From NCBI GenBank assembly GCA_900618425.1, contig UZAN01039775.1, positions 49,685-113,684 on the forward strand: a stretch of 64,000 bases of DNA, given 5' to 3'. The translations under genes were made by a program, and so were the position numbers. The stretch's first letter is position 1, and each line of letters opens with the position of its first letter. Positions 24,701 through 38,472 of the stretch are shown here, piece after piece. Origin of the DNA: Echinostoma caproni (lineage: Eukaryota > Platyhelminthes > Trematoda > Plagiorchiida > Echinostomatidae). The notes under the pieces are model-generated. The model did not search any database, had not been told where the DNA came from, and saw only the letters and a program-made list of their open reading frames with translations.

Positions 24701-27559
24701 ACAGAAAAAAGTTGATCTTCGCATCATGTGGAATAGACAAGCTTTTCTTTTTTAAAACAACATGGATGTATATTCGACATAAAAAGGACCGACCTCTGCG
24801 CCAAATAGAAACGTCTATATTTTCACAATTATCAATAATTTTTATGATGAAAATCACCTCTGTTAATACATCTCTTGAAAGCAAAACTTTTAGTCTCGAA
24901 GTTTATCTCATGTGAATTTGAATGCTAAGCAAATATTTTTCACTGCTGTTGATACCAAATCACCCGCGCCATCAGACCTAATGTCACATTTCAAATTAAT
25001 CATATTCTTAACAGGAAGCTAAAGGCCACGGTTGACAAGCCCTTCGTGTTTCGAAAAAGAGGACTTCCATATCACAAAATTGTCTCTTTCTTATCCAAAG
25101 CACTCCTTTTTCTACGGTTCGTGCGGAGACCTCGTTTACGATTGTATGAAGCCATCCAAAAATAGCAGGACGGTAAAATCATTTGATGGCCGCAGAATTG
25201 TCACAATATATTAGTTCTCTTGCTATTCACCCCTTCTCATGCCACGGAACTGCGGGGTTTTGACAATGGTTTTAATTCACTGCATATCAAGAGGCACATT
25301 CGATGAAAAGGGGCCCAAATTGTTTTTCACCGATTCGCAACACGATAATGTCAAAGTCAAAGTAATTAAAATTTCTCAGCTTTATATTTGGAAATAGTAA
25401 AATCAATTTTTTCCCTAACCAAAAGGGATAGCTTTCTATCCTGGGAGAAAACATCCGCTTTGCAGAAAATTCAGCAACCGATGCGTTCCAGTTGTGGATA
25501 ATAGCAACGTGCAGAAATACGTACGACGATTCTGCCAGTATCGGATCATATCGCTACCTGACCAACCAACAAATCGACTGGTTTTTGGCTTTCTTTGAAT
25601 AAACAAATGCACATGTTTCGGGAGGTGGTTGGGTACAGTGACGAAGGAGCTGTCTGAGGATGCGCATCTTATGTGGAAGCTGGGCGATGGTTGAAGAGAT
25701 TCATAAACAAGTTCCGCTCGGTGATAAACTATGACCTTCACTTCTGGCCCAACACCCAACCATCTGGTATGCACGTTTGAATTCAGCCCGGAATTGAAGA
25801 TTATGTTTGAAGTATTGTTCTTTCACCAGTGTTTGCCTTTATTTCTATTTCTTGGCCTGAAGTGATAACATTTATTTCTGTCATGCCTCAATCAACTATC
25901 AGCAATCGGGACAGTAGTGATTCGATTATAAACATCGCTGACTTTTATTAACTCCCAGCACTCAGATGTGCATTTACAATTCATAATTCAGCCGATCCAA
26001 TGAGAGTCCACGTGACGGCTTGGAACGCAGACCTGCACATGTGTTTCTGATGAATCACGAGTGGTCTGTACTGGAAAATTCCAGCGAGACAACATTACGG
26101 ATCTCATCGATCTACTGACCTCTCCAGTGCAACTCATCGCACCAGACAAATATTACTTCCATGGATCCAATAAATATGTGTTAACTCACCTCATAAGTCT
26201 CGTGAATGAAATCATTCATTAAGAATATTGATAGTGTAGGTACAATGGGCCTCCTCAGTTCCCGTTGCTCATTTTCCTCCAAGGATGTCACCGAGCAATG
26301 CCGAGGAATTCTCTATGTAGTGGCTGGCAGGATTTCCACAATTCGCCCCACTTTTTACTGTAATTCGGCGGTAGCCAAGACCCTTCCACATCCTTGGGAA
26401 AAGCTATCCACGGCCCATAGTTTACTTATTCATAGAATACCTAACGTTGATTGGTTCATTACCTACTCATCCGTCGTTGGAGGTGATCGCGTTAGAGAGC
26501 AGCCAAGACTATTGAAATAGCCAAACGCCTATAGCGAATACGAGACTCATTTGAGAAATCATGACACATTATGAGAGACTGCTAGATAGTTTATGATTTG
26601 TGCTGATTGCGGAAAGGTTTGGAGCTTATTTGTTCGTTTATCTAACCATATTGACAACGTCACTGATGCCAGTAAGTCCACGATTTTTGTTTTTACAGAT
26701 TTTGCTTCGTATTTGGTAGTTGTGTTCTTCGCGGTTGTACCTAATTCTTTCTATTTCCAGTTCCACTTTGTAACCAAAACGGAGGTTTTTATGATTAAAT
26801 TGATTCACTTCCTTCGTCCGTACTTCCATTACAGGACACGTTAATGAACAAGACACCACAATACTATCGCCGCAAGACTAACTCGTCATTGGCCTTTGTT
26901 TCTGTGTTTCTAATGCAAACACATTGTACTTGAATCAACCAGTCCGTTTAATGAAGTCAAATATATATTTTTAAAAAACAGTAAATTTTTTCTAGGTATC
27001 TTTTAAATCATTTTACTTATATTTGCTCTGTTTATGATTCAATTTGACTATCTTTCTTTCTAGTGGACGGGTTTGTCAATGCACATAAACTGTTGCACTT
27101 AACTTCCATCTTTCGGTAGAATGCTGTGGTAGTATCCTTCCGGAACAAGTCATTCTCTACTGCTTCAAATCGCAAAAGGACAAAGAGACCACATCAGTGT
27201 TGAAATGGATTGAATGAAAGCCTTATTTTCCAACAAAACAGATATAAGTACTCAATTCTTCCGCGAGGGCGTGTTCCATCAGCACTGACTCCTCCAACGT
27301 GGCAACATTTCATCCGGTATTGACGGATTCTACCATTACATCTCCACAATAACAAACATCGTTCAGCGAGTCGGACATCCATTCTATCCCAACTTTTGTT
27401 TCACTATCTTCTGTACTCAACGTTCTCCCTTCACCCCTTCTTCCAACCCGTAATATCCCCTCAGAGAACTTGTTCGTCACTCGGTAAAGTTTTTTTCCGA
27501 GTAGCCTGGTAAGTAGTTTACCACAAAATAGATGGCAGATTCTGAAGCCTTGTCAGTCA
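21776..27559. other. long stretch without recognised genes
   Basis: Two TA-rich microsatellites lie at about 22650-22690, separated by a short spacer. Otherwise only ORFs of about 60-112 codons without domains, the longest at 25436-25774 minus. No transposon or host protein was recognised. Confidence 0.4.
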
Positions 27560-29100
27560 TGCATGTTTGGCGCAATCCGAAGCCCGTTCAGTAGGCCAGC
27601 GTGGTGTGTGCATTGTACTGACCGAGGCCGCACTACTCGATTGGATCCCCGTCAACAGCCACGTATGTGCGATGGGGCTCCCAGGGTCTATCAGCGTCCG
27701 TAAAGGAAGCAACACCAAAAGGTGTTTATTCATCACTTCAGCGTATGCACCGACCAACTGCAGTTCTGATGCACAAAATGACGAGTTTTAGTTTTAATTC
27801 ACCTAACTCATTCTTTTGAACCGAAGCTCTGATATAGTTGTTCTCTCAGGTGATTTTAACGCTCACATTGGAAACCTGAGCGCATCGGAAGCTTGCCTAG
27901 ACGGTCATTCTGCTCTGCCCTGCCAGCGAACAGATAATGGCGATCGACTTCTTCAGCTCTGCGCAGATCATCACCTGTTCCTATATAGCACCAACCTCCG
28001 ACACAGCTCTCAACGGACAGCAACGTGGCCCTCAAAATCAACTAGCATGCTAACTCAGATCAACCAAATAGCAGTAAGCTACCGTTAGCATGGCTCAGTA
28101 CCAAACTGCAGGTCCTATTGGACCACCTGCATTGAATCTGATCATGCGTTGGTTTGGATTCAGTTCACTCTCTAACTCACTGCTCGCAGAAAATCCCACC
28201 AAACTCGATTGGCAAATCATCGCTTATTTGATTCAGCCGTTCATGGCCGTTTTGAATCAGAAATAGGGCAAGAGCTAAACGCACTGCAGAGTGGTAGTGT
28301 AATTGAACAATGGGATCAGATTAGTCAAGCAGTGCACTCCGCAGAGAACGTGGCTTGTGGATCGGAAGTGGGAACCCGCGTTAGTTGCGTATACTGCGCC
28401 ACTGTACTATCAGCTCTACTGTACGGTTGTGAGACCTTGAATTTGCGGGTAGAAGACAACCGTCGTTTGCCAGTGTTCGACAATCGATGCTTGCGTAGTC
28501 TGGCCCAAGTGGAATGGAGTGACTGGGTTATTAACTTAGACGTAAGTCGTCGTGTGTTAAGAAATACATCAAAGAAGAGCTCGCTATCTCCTCGAATCGA
28601 CCTCAAGAGGCTCCGTTGATTAGGACACGTTCTGCGTATGTCCGACGGTCGCCTACCGCAGCGCGCCTTATTTGCAGTGACTGTTGCAGAAAGAGAAAGC
28701 CACATGAAGGCTAGCAGATGACGTAGAGACGAGGCATAAAGAAATGCACAGAGCAATTAGGTAGAGTGGTTGTCTCTAGTGTTCCGGATTGGGGTCCGAA
28801 AGACTCCAAAAGCGCATGGTTGGAGACACTGAATGTCATGGCTGCGAACCGACAGCAATAGCGATCATGCTATCGCTTCTTTTCAGTCCAGAATGCTTGA
28901 TCTAGTATGTAGGCATAGTTGGGCTGTGTACTCTGTGTGTTGACCATAGAGTTTCGCATTCTTTTCCCGTCCCTAAAAATAGGCCCAATCCCTGTTCTCC
29001 TCACACATTCTTAATTATCTTGTATCCATGATGAGTTTGGCAGCGATCAGTGAAGTTTGCTTTACTGTATTACGCTGAACAGTGATGATGATAATGACGG
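27560..29100 (+). mobile_element. RTE-type LINE with reverse transcriptase core deleted
   Basis: A single frame from about 27567 to 28710 carries, in order, an apurinic-type endonuclease (RGVCIVLTEAALLDWIPVNS, ITSAYAPTN, DIVVLSGDFNAHIG, DNGDRLLQLC, and ESDHALV with the catalytic His), the connector (GRFESEIGQELNALQSG), and the C-terminal end of the LINE protein (LSALLYGCETLNLRVED, VFDNRCLRSLAQV, DLKRLR, LGHVLRMSDGRLPQRALFA). The whole palm region with its YADD motif is absent, and the join at about 28365-28385 keeps the frame. A few stops interrupt it (27789-27806, 28087, 28178, 28617). A further segment reads VPDWGPKDSKSAWLETLN, as in fluke RTE/SR2-like elements. The 3' end is a GATGATGATAATGA run at about 29082-29098, a tail typical of RTE elements. 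Confidence 0.85.
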
Positions 29101-32100
29101 AAATATGACGGATAATATACGGAAAGTTGTTCGATCGCAATAGCCATCAATGATTGCGCGATCAGTTTAAGCTATCCCGAGACCCAATGGTGTTATTTGA
29201 GGTTTTTGTGCGTGACTCTCTGAAATGTCACTTGTTTGGTGTGAATTGCTGGATGTGGGCCATCATTGCGAACCGATAACCTATCGCTTTTTTCCACCCC
29301 AAATATTGCTATTGGATCAAGCATTTTTAACCCCATATTTGTATAACTAATCATGAATTCTGAATGCAGCCCGAGATGGAGATGTTGACGCTTAAGGTTT
29401 CCCGAGGTAGAAAGTGTTTTCTGTAGATGTTGTGTGGTTATTCCAGGCATTATGATCGGTATAACGTCTAAGAGGGAGTTCCCCGAAGGGGAACAAAGAC
29501 TTATAGTTTAGTGTTCTGTCTTGGTCTTTTTTCTGGACCTCTCTCCCAGGAATAAACACTGATACAAGCCAATTTGACCAGATCCTGTGGATGTTTGCAC
29601 AGCATCAGTGGGAGTACCGTGTCTGACCTTCGTAAAAACTGTGTCTATCTTAGAGTCCAGTTAATAATCCGATCGGTTATTTGTATTCCTCTTGATAACG
29701 GACTCAAATTAGCATTCATTACCTGTCCCAATGCTTTCCTACCAGCATTACTCTCCCTCAGAATGACCCTATCTCCAATTAGAATTTTTTCAGTGTATGG
29801 ATACAACACAACCACACATATCACATATCTAGGTAAGCTGTCCTTTTCGACATATTACTTCTCACAGAACGTTTTTTATATGCCTCAGTAATATTTTCAA
29901 ACTTGGCCAGGTACAAGCTCAATGCAGAAAACCTTTCCCACTGTTCTAACTCTGAAATCTCTCACATGTATTGTTCCATCAGCATGCTACTGATTAGGTC
30001 TTTTATGTTTACTGAACTCTAGTTTATGCCTTTTTCTAAAGGTCCCACAATTGTTATTCTTTATTTGTTTTACATATTGAAAATTATTGCTCCCATCACA
30101 AACTTTTCAGAACGCGATGCTAAACCTTTTGTGTGATTGAATCGATTTAACGCTAGTATTTTAAAGTGCAGTATGTAAATCCAAAGGGGACGAAATGTCG
30201 CATCAATGAAAAGACAGTTTGCCTAAGTTTCAGCTTGATGTTTACAATGGGAGAGGGCATATGAAGGAAGCGAATCAGGGCTTTTGAGCAGTCAACCTTA
30301 GTTCACTTAAGTATATAACGATCAGCTCAAACCGCTTCTAATGGTGTATGATGAACAACATTCAATGCTTTCCTCGTTCGATTTTGTGCAGGGATCCATA
30401 ATTTCGTCAACGGTATCGTCGATCTTTCCTTAATTTGACCATCACAGGTGGTGCTCACTGGGGCATTCAAACCAACTTCTTACCGTGCGATCTATATAAT
30501 TTGCGCAAGAGATTAAACTTAGATAGAGGAGATCACCTCCGGCTATTTGCTTTACGCTTGCATTGGCATCCTGGATGATGTAGAGAACAGCGAACTAAGT
30601 TTGCCTACAGTTCATTGAAGAATCAATTCTATGATTCATTGTGTTTGTAGGTGGATTAGTAGCTAATAACCACCACAAAAAAAACGGATCGTAGTATTGA
30701 TTCACCAATGAACTGGTTCTGAAAGAGCAGTCCAAGTAAATTTACCCGGTGTTGCAAATGAAGTTATTGTGACGAGAATATAATTCCTTGGTACAAGTAT
30801 ATGAATGAAAAGAAAAAAGTATTACCTGATACACATGCCTGACGAGCCGCAAAAACCGCGAAACAGATCGTGGGCTTCAGGGAAATTTTGTCACTCATAT
30901 ACTACATATTGTAAATTACATATATATATATGCATATATTTTCCTCAATGACCCAAAACAACAATACTGGAGAACCCGTTCAATACTGTAGTTCATTGAC
31001 ATTTTCATCCATTCATCTGAGAAAAATTGTACCCACGACAATAGCGTGGTCTTATGTCAAGCCAACACAGCATATGTTCTAACCCGCTCTTTGTTCCTTG
31101 CACACAACCGCGGAAGGATATAATGGGCAATCATGCGAATCAATAGATGTAACAATTTTTATCAATAATCTTTATCGATTAACGTTCCCGCGTATATACT
31201 CTACACTGCTGACCGCGAGCTTACTTTCGCAGTATCGAGTTATGATCAATTCGCAAATTCACTCCTAAAATAATTTAATGCTTTAAGACCATTAAGAGCT
31301 TAACAGCGATTGATACATTACCTTTTTGTATTTCTGTGTATGATAATAATAATAAAACCACATCATACTTCAGCACGATCAATTGGTCACAAGTGTTTGG
31401 CCGCCCGGTTGATGAGAGATATGGTGATAATCAAGCTTCAATTTGAAAGACTTCTCTCTGTCTCTGAAGAGGTTTTTAGTACACGATTCCGGACCAAAAA
31501 TAACAACATCTCGAGGATAATTTGGACCAAATAGTTATGAGCAGAAACCTATAAACATGAGTTTTTCGGAATTCTTAACAGTTTTATTTGAAGGCTTGAA
31601 AAAAAACGAATTCTTTTGGCCTGTACTCTAAACTTCCCGATAATTCGAAAGTGAAGCGTCGCGATTAACAGATAAACTTACTTGTTAGGACACTGGTATT
31701 TAGGAAAAAAATTTTGTGTTTTCATTTATACTTGGTGTGCTCCTGCATTTGCGCATTTGTGACCATCTGGGAGGACAACTTCTGATCAGCGTCATCTGAT
31801 CTCTCTCTCTCTCGCTAGCTCGCTCGGTAAAGGAGAACACTCCTGTCACACCAACAACCTTAAGTGATCCTGTGTGCTTCCGAATTCGGATCGTTACAAA
31901 TGGTTCGGTCACCATCCGCATAATACATCCTGCGATAACAATCTGCAGGTAAAACTTGTCACAGCTTTTGCTAATCAGTGCAGAGGATAGAAAAAAGGCC
32001 GAAAGGACCTACATGAACGACTCTAGATCATCTTTCAGTTAGTCTTTATTCTAATGACATCCGCCTGATAGCATTCACCAAGCTGGTTTCAAAAGGACGC

Positions 32101-33738
32101 ATGTACATAACATGTATTCAAACGTCATTAGCGGTACGCACAAATATTTATATGTATATGCAGTTTACGAACGTTTCCAAGCTGCACTTCAGTTTCCCTA
32201 TCATTCTATGTCACTGTGATGCAGCGAAACATGGACAATTTAGACCAAAATTTGAACAATACGTAGTACAGGTTGAAAACGTACGATAATTTGAGTCTGT
32301 CGAGTAGCACATGCAGCACACTTCTCTGCAAAACACAAAGTGCCGGTAAGTTTTACCACAAGTCAAACGGTAGTTTTCTATGAAACCAAATCTACGAAAT
32401 GCAGCATTGTCTTTTTTTCAAAGTTGATTTATCGTTTATAAATAATTCTGTTGAATTACACAAATGTTGATACATATGTTAATATAATATCAATTAATGA
32501 TTCTGTTCCCTTATGATTATTGAATATGCACTTCTATTACCTGTTTTTGAGGTAGGGGATTGAGGGATATTTTAGGCTGCTTGGAACATTATGGAAAACT
32601 GAAGAGATGGCCAGTGACTACGGTCAGTGGAGACGCGAAGGGAAGGTAATCATTAATACTTCGGAATATAAATGAATAAACCAGCAAGTACATAACAAAT
32701 TGTTGATCTGTCAACCGAATTTCTTTCGATTGAACATCGTTTTGAAATCAACTGAGTGTGTTATGGGTGACAAGTAACTCGTTCTCAATAACACTATTTC
32801 CTAACAGTTTTGGTGGTTTCCTCATATCGGGTAAGACGCTCAGTCTATTCGCCTTCTGTTTTCCTGAAAGCTTAAGGCGTCAAAGCCAAAGGTGACAAAT
32901 TTCAGAAAATAAAATGTAACCAAATATAAAGTACAATATTCGGACTTTAACAACAATGTATACATGTGTCATATGTGCCCCTAAATCCGAACTGTGTAAC
33001 AAAAAGTTCATGTTACAGCAATCCTAATGTTCAATCCGCGCGTGGTTTGCTCGTGTGCTAAATCCTGAATGGGTACCCGAGTGAATGTATACTAGTCGCC
33101 TTAGGGGAATGACAACTGTTTTCTGCGTTTGACCAATGCCTAGTCCACACAGAAGCGAAATGGGCCTTCTGAAAACACCAGCAGTCCACCAGGGTTGATG
33201 TTCAGTTCGATGAATCATACATAACTTGAACGGGGCCACAAACCGGATGTGCCCAACAAATTCAGTTGCTCAATCAAGCCCTGTGACCTCTGTTGGAACC
33301 CCAAGATGTGGGCGTGGTTCACCGATCTATCTATACCTGCTATGTTGTAACTTGCCGCTTGCTTTTCCAACTGATTATAGACCCGCATCCAGGTAGTTCA
33401 GTCTCTCGCTTTACTATACAAATGACAATCATATAACCCAGATTCTCTTCATTGTGAGTAGCAGAAATATATATTTTAGTAAGCAACGGGCTACTGTTTT
33501 GTAAGCTAATCTTCTTAAGAGTGTTTTCTCAAAACCCCACTACCTCAAACATGTGAGTAGATCTCAATTACTTCGACTGATTTCACCGCTGAAAGCCCAG
33601 CAGCAAACATTACTTACAAAAAGTTATATCTGTGACGTTGTTTATTTCTGCGCACTACTGCTCAATGTTGAAGTTAGCTCGTAGGCCATTCAGTTATGAT
33701 GGGTTTTGCCTGTAGCGTGTTGCCCTATGCGCCTAGTT
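29101..33738. other. stretch without recognised genes
   Basis: A CT microsatellite lies at about 31800-31813 and TA-rich runs at about 30920-30940. The segment 29240-29330 weakly resembles the LINE tail at 28830-28900 but is too short to call. Confidence 0.4.
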
Positions 33739-34935
33739 ACTTGTTACATTCTAAAGAGTATGCCCGAGAAGTTTATTTCAATATTATCATCCCATTATAC
33801 TTTTAGCCAAAGTCGAGTCCAAGCTTACGGCACCACGGAAAGTGGTGTTAGACTGGGTTGCCGTCTCTCTCCGTTGCTATTTAATTTTGTCTTAGATATG
33901 ATGATGGAAACAGCCCTACCCTCTTGCGAGGATGGCGGTATCGATTTACTCCAAGGTGGCAGACTGTCCGATCTGGAGTATGCGCATGACCTTGTACTAC
34001 TAAGTGAAAGTCCATGTATGTTGCAAGCTTTTCTGGATAGTTTTAGTGCTTGTGTAGCCACGTTCGGGATGCGTTTTACACCTTCAAAGTGTAGAATATG
34101 GCTGCAAGATTCGGTTGGTCCAGCACCCATCCGCATTCTAACTGAGGAAGTATTAGAGCAGGTAGCTAATTTTTGGTACTTGGGCAGCGACATCTCTCCC
34201 GGGGTACGCATCGGATGAAGTGTCAGGTCGCATACAGAAGGCTCGGTTGGTATTTGTCAACTTGAGACATTTGTGGTCCCCCACCCGCGACATCCGGTTT
34301 TCTGTGAATTGTTGAGTCTATTCCGTGGCAGTTCGGTCAGTTCGGCGCAGAATCTTGGCCATTAGGGAAATAGGATAACAATAAACAGTCGGTGTTTGAA
34401 CACCGCTGTCTACACAGGATTGAATGAATCTGGTGGAGCAGTCGAACAAGCAATGCTGAGGCCAGGCGTTTTGGTAATCGCGGTCACCCACTGGAGCAAG
34501 TGGTTGACCTCGATAGTTTACGCTGGTTGGGTGGGGCATGTGTTATGCAGGTCACCAAATAGGTTGCCACCGTGAGCTATTTTCGACGAGACCGCTAGTG
34601 GGTGGAAGAGAGCCAAAGGTGGTCAAGCTATGACCTGGCACGAAAGTATGAGAAACCTAACCAGATGACTGGGTCACAAGGGTCTCGTTATGCTCTCTAC
34701 CTGACGACTCCGGGATTATCTTAACCTATGATACAGACACTGAGTGCTGTGGCTGAGTGTCGTCAACAGTGGCGTTCGTGCATCTTCTCAATTTCACTTC
34801 AACCTTAGTCACCCTAAAATTCTCCATTTTGTATTCGACTCTACTATCAACTTTCTTGTCTTTCTCCTACTGATCAAATGATCAGTCAAAAGACAGCAAC
34901 CAAAACCGGCGCACGATAGTGCATGCTTAATGGTC
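33739..34935 (+). mobile_element. RTE-type LINE, reverse transcriptase part
   Basis: A 5'-truncated LINE copy. An open frame at 33739-34218 covers reverse transcriptase blocks: PEKFISILSSHY, SGVRLGCRLSPLLFNFVLD, DGGIDLLQGGRLSDLEYAHD, FGMRFTPSKC, and YLGSDISPGVRIG. The catalytic YADD box reads YAHD and the usual Gln of QGC is Leu, so the enzyme is dead. Beyond a stop, the same protein continues in several frames as RIQKARLVFVNLRHLW, VFEHRCLHRIE and VVDLDSLRWLG. The 3' end near 34930 carries an ACTGAACTGAAACTGAA run, the short tandem tail expected of RTE elements. The missing region of the 27.6-kb copy is what is preserved here, so the two are complementary fragments of one family. Confidence 0.88.
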
Positions 34936-35469
34936 GTACAAACTGAACTGAAACTGAATTCGTCACATTCATTTGACTTTAGCATTTAGCCGAATATGTG
35001 TAAATGCTGCAATACGTTAAACAACCACTTTAACCCGCGCATTACGCTTGTCGGATTTCAAACCGCCCATAAATCTTAGTGAGACGGGGAATAAGAACGA
35101 TATAGATGAAAGTTGATGATAAAGCCGGTGCTATTGATTTGTAAAATAATGAAGAACGATTGTATACTGATTTAGTGTAGAAAGATCGCGAGTGCAAATC
35201 ACACAAGTGGGGGGTGTCTGACAATGAAAACTCTCAATGACGTATGTGGTGGTATCGATCGAACTCTTGCAAAATGACTCGCATTTTGTGGATACATTTT
35301 CGTTGCCAATGTATCATCCATATAGATTGATAGAAACAGACGAGGAGTTTTATTCTTAACGGTATCTTCACTGTACTTCTGTGAGTTCTCTTGTATCGCC
35401 TTTTGAATCCATGCAAACTTGATTGTGGCCATATTAGTAGCAGTAGCTTTAGAAACAGGGATAAGTGAA
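34936..35469. other. no recognised feature
   Basis: A minus-strand frame of 129 codons (35199-35588) covers part of this stretch but shows no domain. Confidence 0.4.
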
Positions 35470-35860
35470 CTACATCGACAGTGGTCATCAGTGGTTAGGG
35501 TGTGGCATATATTAGAGGAAACAGGCAAATGCTGTTGTACAGTTGACTTGATGGACTTCATACAAAACGACAGGGTCCAGGTGCACAAGAAAAATGAATG
35601 GGAAATGGAATATTAGGAAAATGAAAGTGCAATCCTCCTATTTGTGACTATGAATCATTTTTAAAATAAATTCTAATGATATTTTTCCTGAGGCTTTGTT
35701 ATTTTACAACCGATGCACCAGCAACTCTCTTCCAAATCGTGAAAGTATTGTTGGGATTCGAATGATAGAAGCAAAGACTGGAGTGGATAGTATTACTGCT
35801 CTGTCAAAGTGTTGCACGAGTTTGATCAATATCTGAGTCAAGCTGGGCAACTACTTCAAA
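35470..35860 (+). repeat. dispersed repeat R2, copy 1
   Basis: This aligns with 47400-47715 in the same orientation. Both share ATGAAAGT, GGCTTTGTTATT, ACAACCGATGC- or AAACCGATACA-type sequence, ATAGAAGCAAA, and GTTTGATCAATA or a close variant. Upstream, the plus strand holds an open frame ending DFIQNDRVQVHKKNEWEMEY and a stop at 35614-35616, which could be the C-terminus of a protein carried by this repeat family. The family was not recognised. Confidence 0.55.
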
Positions 35861-37474
35861 CCTGTACTCCAAAAACACGCGATCAAGTTTTGCAGGTGAA
35901 ACTGAAATACGTAATTGGTGTGCTGTAACCGGGAATTTACGGGAGGTGAACAAAATTGATCAATAATGGACATCAAAAGGAAGAATGAAAAAAGCAGCCT
36001 AATGAATGATTCGACAATTGTCGATTTGAAAATCTCATAAAATCACTCTCAGCTTGTTCACAATACATCACTGACTGAGATTCGAAACCACATGTTGCGG
36101 TGAGAATTTTAGTTTTTTCTATACAGACAAAATTGATTTTAATTCGGTATTGTTTTCATTAGTTATAGAAACGCTTGTAGCACACTGGGGCGTTTTGATC
36201 AAACGAAATGTGGAGTACATTTAGAAAAACAGGACAGTATCACAGTCAAGGTAACAATATTTGACAGTTTCTTTTATATAGTTATTCAATTCAAACAAAC
36301 AATCAACGAATGTTTTTCGTATTCATCCGCAAAAATGATGCAGCACTGTTTGCGGGCAAACAGGTCTTCCTTGGGAAAATACACGCGCTAAACAGTTAAA
36401 GGACGCAACGGGTCGCAACGGTCTACCGTAGTATTTTGCTCCTAACTCGTTTCCTATCTCTCAACTGGCATTTTAACGATAGAAAAATTACTTCATGACT
36501 GCGAAGAAACTGCGCTCGCCTTTCATGACTGAGGCTCATGTGCTTCGTCACAACAACAATGCGAACAGTACCGAAGAATTTCTATACGGATTAAAGTCAA
36601 TAAAACTATTTCACTTGTCAGAAGCCTGTCGGGAACGGGGTACGAATGAACTTCACTAATTTTGAAGGCCAGTTGATGAAAGACGGGACCGTGTAAACCA
36701 AACTCGCTGGTCAACAGTTCAATAAATGTGAACTGCACACACCAACCATTGGAATATTGTTTAGAAAAACATAAGTTAAGCGCATTCAGACCAGGAGAGC
36801 TCGATTGATTATTTTTCGGTGAAAAAGTATTATACTTAACTGATGATTAAAAATAATAGTTAATCCTTTTGTGAGTGACGTGTCTGTGAAGTGCAATTCT
36901 ATCAGCTTATTCATATAATTCCTTTGGCTTCTTGTTTTACCAGATATAGTTATGCCATGAACAACTGCACTGGTAAATCTCTTTGGGACAACGACCTACG
37001 ATTCTCTTATATGGCAACTGGTATCATAATACCTATAATCTAATTAGCACAAAATGCTCATACAGAACACACGTGATTCTGATCCGGATGATGGTGAACC
37101 AACCAATACCTGAAAGAATATAAAGTGTGAAGGTCGTTCGAACTTTGGACCTTATATGATCAAGCACTTTTGAGACAGCAATAAGAACCGCTCGATTACC
37201 ACTACGTTCACGTTGTGATGTTTCCACTTTTTAATACTCTATCATTATATTGTTGGTTTTATATAAAAGTTGTTGCAGTCTGACACTTTTTGAAGACTTG
37301 CGGAATCTAATCACGATTCTCACGACTAGGCGTGTGGATTACCTTCCATGAGGTGGTTCTCTTCACCCTCGGAATTTAAATTCACTTCGATCTGCTGTGC
37401 ACGCGAGCAGCAGGAGGTTCTCATTGTGCAACGACCTACTAATTCGTTTCGTAGTAGTTTACTACTAATGAGTA
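35861..37474. other. no recognised feature up to the assembly gap
   Basis: No domain or repeat was recognised. The last 150 bp before the gap give an open minus-strand frame without similarity I can name. Confidence 0.4.
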
Positions 37475-38472
37475 NNNNNNNNNNNNNNNNNNNNNNNNNN
37501 NNNNNNNNNNNNNNNNNNNNNNNNNNNNNNNNNNNNNNNNNNNNNNNNNNNNNNNNNNNNNNNNNNNNNNNNNNNNNNNNNNNNNNNNNNNNNNNNNNNN
37601 NNNNNNNNNNNNNNNNNNNNNNNNNNNNNNNNNNNNNNNNNNNNNNNNNNNNNNNNNNNNNNNNNNNNNNNNNNNNNNNNNNNNNNNNNNNNNNNNNNNN
37701 NNNNNNNNNNNNNNNNNNNNNNNNNNNNNNNNNNNNNNNNNNNNNNNNNNNNNNNNNNNNNNNNNNNNNNNNNNNNNNNNNNNNNNNNNNNNNNNNNNNN
37801 NNNNNNNNNNNNNNNNNNNNNNNNNNNNNNNNNNNNNNNNNNNNNNNNNNNNNNNNNNNNNNNNNNNNNNNNNNNNNNNNNNNNNNNNNNNNNNNNNNNN
37901 NNNNNNNNNNNNNNNNNNNNNNNNNNNNNNNNNNNNNNNNNNNNNNNNNNNNNNNNNNNNNNNNNNNNNNNNNNNNNNNNNNNNNNNNNNNNNNNNNNNN
38001 NNNNNNNNNNNNNNNNNNNNNNNNNNNNNNNNNNNNNNNNNNNNNNNNNNNNNNNNNNNNNNNNNNNNNNNNNNNNNNNNNNNNNNNNNNNNNNNNNNNN
38101 NNNNNNNNNNNNNNNNNNNNNNNNNNNNNNNNNNNNNNNNNNNNNNNNNNNNNNNNNNNNNNNNNNNNNNNNNNNNNNNNNNNNNNNNNNNNNNNNNNNN
38201 NNNNNNNNNNNNNNNNNNNNNNNNNNNNNNNNNNNNNNNNNNNNNNNNNNNNNNNNNNNNNNNNNNNNNNNNNNNNNNNNNNNNNNNNNNNNNNNNNNNN
38301 NNNNNNNNNNNNNNNNNNNNNNNNNNNNNNNNNNNNNNNNNNNNNNNNNNNNNNNNNNNNNNNNNNNNNNNNNNNNNNNNNNNNNNNNNNNNNNNNNNNN
38401 NNNNNNNNNNNNNNNNNNNNNNNNNNNNNNNNNNNNNNNNNNNNNNNNNNNNNNNNNNNNNNNNNNNNNNNN
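37475..38472. other. assembly gap (run of N)
   Basis: 998 undetermined bases. Long open frames that span it on both strands are artefacts of translating N. The right edge cuts into a minus-strand transposase. Confidence 0.99.

Noticed and set aside
25436..25774. 112-codon minus-strand ORF, considered as an LTR-retroelement fragment
   Set aside because: No protease, RNase H or integrase motif; frame length is unremarkable.
28325..28756. 143-codon minus-strand ORF
   Set aside because: It is the antisense shadow of the RTE LINE coding region at 27.6-28.7 kb.
29240..29330. Possible extra RTE 3' tail
   Set aside because: Only short matches to 28830-28900 (GCGAACCGA, TATCGCTT, TTGATC or close forms); not enough to support a copy.
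33825..34211. 128-codon minus-strand ORF
   Set aside because: Antisense shadow of the RTE reverse transcriptase.
35199..35588. 129-codon minus-strand ORF
   Set aside because: No domain; it overlaps the opposite strand of repeat R2 and is within the length expected by chance.
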